DNA of 64,000 nt from Gorsachius magnificus (taxonomy: Eukaryota > Chordata > Aves > Pelecaniformes > Ardeidae): the NCBI GenBank assembly GCA_034008185.1, contig CM067081.1, forward strand, positions 8,059,821 to 8,123,820, written 5' to 3'. The notes beneath the pieces are model-generated. The model saw only the letters and a list, made by a program, of their open reading frames with translations, made no database searches and was not told where the DNA came from. The stretch's first letter is position 1. The number at the start of each line of letters is the position of its first letter. The translations under genes were made by a program, and so were the position numbers. Positions 61,821 through 64,000 of this stretch are shown here, piece after piece.

Positions 61821-62390
61821 TAGAATCAGAATAATTTACATCAGAAGGGACCTCTGAAAATCATCTAGTCATCTTTCTGCTCAAAGTCCTTACCTTCAAA
61901 CTTAGATGAAGTTGCTCAGGGCCTTGTCCGGGTGGTTTCAGAGATCTCCAGGGAGATTATACAACCTGTTCCATTTTTTGACTACACTAACAGCATTTTT
62001 TTCCTTATACTTCACTAGAACTTTCCTTGCTGCAGCTTGTGTCCATTGCCTCTTGTCCTACCACTGAGTACCTCCAAGAAGAATTTGACTCTGACTTCTT
62101 TGTACCCACTTATCAGGTAGCTGAAGAAAATAATTAGATCTCTTCTCCAGGTCAAACTAACCCAGCTCCTTTGACCTCTCCTTGTATATCATGTTCTCCT
62201 GCCCCCAGCCAGGCACCCTCCAGTTTATTAATGTCCTTCTGCATTGGACAGTATTCCAGAGGTAGCCTCATGAGACTGCAGAGCAGGGATTAATCCCTTT
62301 CCTTAACCCACCTGCTATGCTCTCAATAGTACAGCCCAATATGCAGTTAGCCTTCCTCTGTGGAAGGGCTCAAATCTGAGCCCTAACAGC
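61821..62390 (-). mobile_element. CR1 LINE 3' portion, antisense, oldest copy
   Basis: Heavily diverged: tagaatcagaataatttacatcagaagggacctctgaaaatcatctagtc is the 3' UTR. Next are cctgttccattttttgac (HWNRLP region), ccttatacttcactag (DIRKKF region), gattagatctcttctccaggtc-like text (RGDLI region) and ctgcagagcag (YSALVRP region). It ends near gggctcaaatctgagccc (62360-62385), where a short palindrome is seen. No open frame remains. Confidence 0.85.
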
Positions 62391-64000
62391 ACCATTTAAT
62401 TGTCTTTTGCGCTTTCCATTACCAGAAGCTAAGAACGATGGTTGTAAGTTTTAATAGATTGATGAAATACAGGTGACGGCTATGAGGTCGTTGGGTTTTC
62501 TAGCAGATAATGCAGATCACTGTTTTTCAGATGTTTCAAGTACAATTTTGCAGTAAGGTTACTGATCAGCTTGTAACACAGCGTGGAAATTTCCTATTTC
62601 AAACATTTAGATGTTTGGCAAGGTATCCGGGGCTTTCTCTTGATTTATAACATTACAGAGTTGCAAGCAGCATTTTAATGTTTGTTCGCTAGGAACAGGG
62701 CAAGTACACTTTTTGGTAGGAATGTCCCACCTGTTATTTTCAAAGCTATACCATTAAACCTAAATCATTATTCTACCATGTTAACACATTGAATGTTCTG
62801 GTTGTTGTTGAATTTTAGCATCTGTTTTAACTTATATAACTTTTCCTAACAAAATCCCTCTGGACCAAAATGTACCATTTTGTGTTAAATGCATAGGATC
62901 TTGTTTTTTCAGAAAGATTGGTAAAAAATTAATCCTGCAATTTCTCATCACTTTTTTAAGTTTGAAAAACTACATCTCTCTCTCATAATTTCCAGGCTCC
63001 AAACATTACATTTCATTAAATTCCCAAACAAATGGTGTTATAATCTTGAGTGATGGCTGGGTGACTTAATCTAACATCTAAACTTTAGTTTTGACAAAGA
63101 CTTGCTTGGCATTTTGGAGCTATTTGTCGCATTAAAACAAAATAGGCTTGCACATTACCTCATTTTAGATGCCCCCGTAGGTTTAGAAAAGTCCATAAGC
63201 AAGAAGAGAGTCCAAGATCACCATTGTATGAAACAAATAAGTAGAATGTAATTACATACCAGCTGAGCTGCGCTTACCTTTACGTTTAGATAATGGAGGT
63301 CCTACCCTACCAACTGTTGGGTGGGCAAATCTCCCAGGTAGAAGTTCTTGCTCCTTAGTTCCCAGTGATACAACATGGAAGGGTAGAAGCAACAATAACC
63401 ACTCAGATAACACCTGATCCAAAGGTACTAAGAAGCCTGAATGCATATATTCAATCTAGTTATAAGTTCTGCTACCGACTGCTCACCTGGATTTCACATG
63501 TGTTCCTATGATTTTTCAAGTCAGCTTGCAGAGCCTGCACTAAACACATGCTACCTCTGTTAGTAGTGCATGAACAGGTTGCATGAGGCTGTGTGGGTGA
63601 CACTCACATTTCTGATTGCCCTATAGAAAGAGCCTGGAGGACTGTTGGTATAGATGTGGAGTTCAGGGCATCCTTTTGTGAAGCTTATTTCCCTGGAAGA
63701 AGTGCTGGTTGGATTGGACAGGTTTAGACTGAGGGCTTAATTTCATTTCATTTCATTCATTATGTTCTTCCCTTTTCTCTTTTCCTATCACAAGTAGGAA
63801 ATCAGAGAAGATAAACTGTGACATGTCAATCCAGGTTTAGAGTGCTCTGACTGTGAATTGCTACAAATGAGAAAGTGGTTTGCAGTCAGAGCAAAATACT
63901 CCTCCACCTTCTCTGCTGCTCTTCCTATGTCAGAGTGATGGGCAGGAGGAAGGATGAAATCCTTCATGCTACAGGAACAAATGGCCAAAGTGCAAAAGAA
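62391..64000. other. Intron of DLG2 (3' edge of window)
   Basis: AT-rich intron with a short (TTTCA)n run at about 63741-63760. No exon seen, so the next DLG2 exon (linker to SH3) lies beyond the window. Confidence 0.45.

Noticed and set aside
1..64000. Bacterial operon, phage, CRISPR array or other undescribed prokaryote-like system
   Set aside because: No clustered coding frames, no regularly spaced direct repeats with spacers, and clear vertebrate exon and CR1 content.

Overview
The window is vertebrate, most likely avian, intronic DNA. The evidence is at least eleven CR1 retrotransposon copies, the dominant repeat of bird genomes, several with the (ATTCTATG)n 3' tail, in an AT-rich background with only sparse traces of older SINE-like repeats. 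Coding content is very low. There is one convincing host exon, 103 bp at 7557..7659 on the + strand, with consensus splice sites. It encodes the second half of a PDZ domain that matches the third PDZ domain of DLG2 (PSD-93/chapsyn-110), a membrane-associated guanylate kinase scaffold of synapses. The rest of the window is intron of this gene: at least 7.5 kb upstream of the exon and at least 56 kb downstream. The long flanking introns fit the very large size known for DLG2.

Layout. 1-7556: upstream intron, rich in CR1. It holds a sense copy (1498-2562), a long antisense copy with a 636-codon open reverse transcriptase frame (2946-4985), and two short sense 3' ends (5801-6030, 6953-7194). 7557-7659: the DLG2 exon. 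7660-64000: downstream intron. A small CpG-rich patch near 12240-12420 carries a strong splice donor and a possible 39-nt noncoding microexon. It lies between the PDZ3 exon and the unseen SH3/GK exons, so it is a candidate internal promoter for a short DLG2 isoform. Further on come a diverged direct duplication (14819-15083 and 16141-16374), more CR1 copies (17112-18176, 21130-21469, 47180-47680, 52338-52519, 55061-55600, 60792-61023, 61821-62390), four or five MIR-like SINE remnants, an inverted-repeat hairpin next to a CpG-rich unclassified block (27349-27845), two G-quadruplex motifs and simple repeats.

I found no bacterial-type operon, phage, CRISPR array, rRNA or tRNA gene, and no undescribed defence-like or metabolic system. 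Apart from the CR1 frames, the short open frames look like chance frames or repeat shadows. The most useful leads are the candidate internal DLG2 promoter, the tail-to-tail inverted CR1 pair upstream of the exon (possible double-stranded RNA in the pre-mRNA), and the local duplication and hairpin, which no named repeat family I recognise explains. All family assignments are by eye, from memory of consensus features; no alignment was run.
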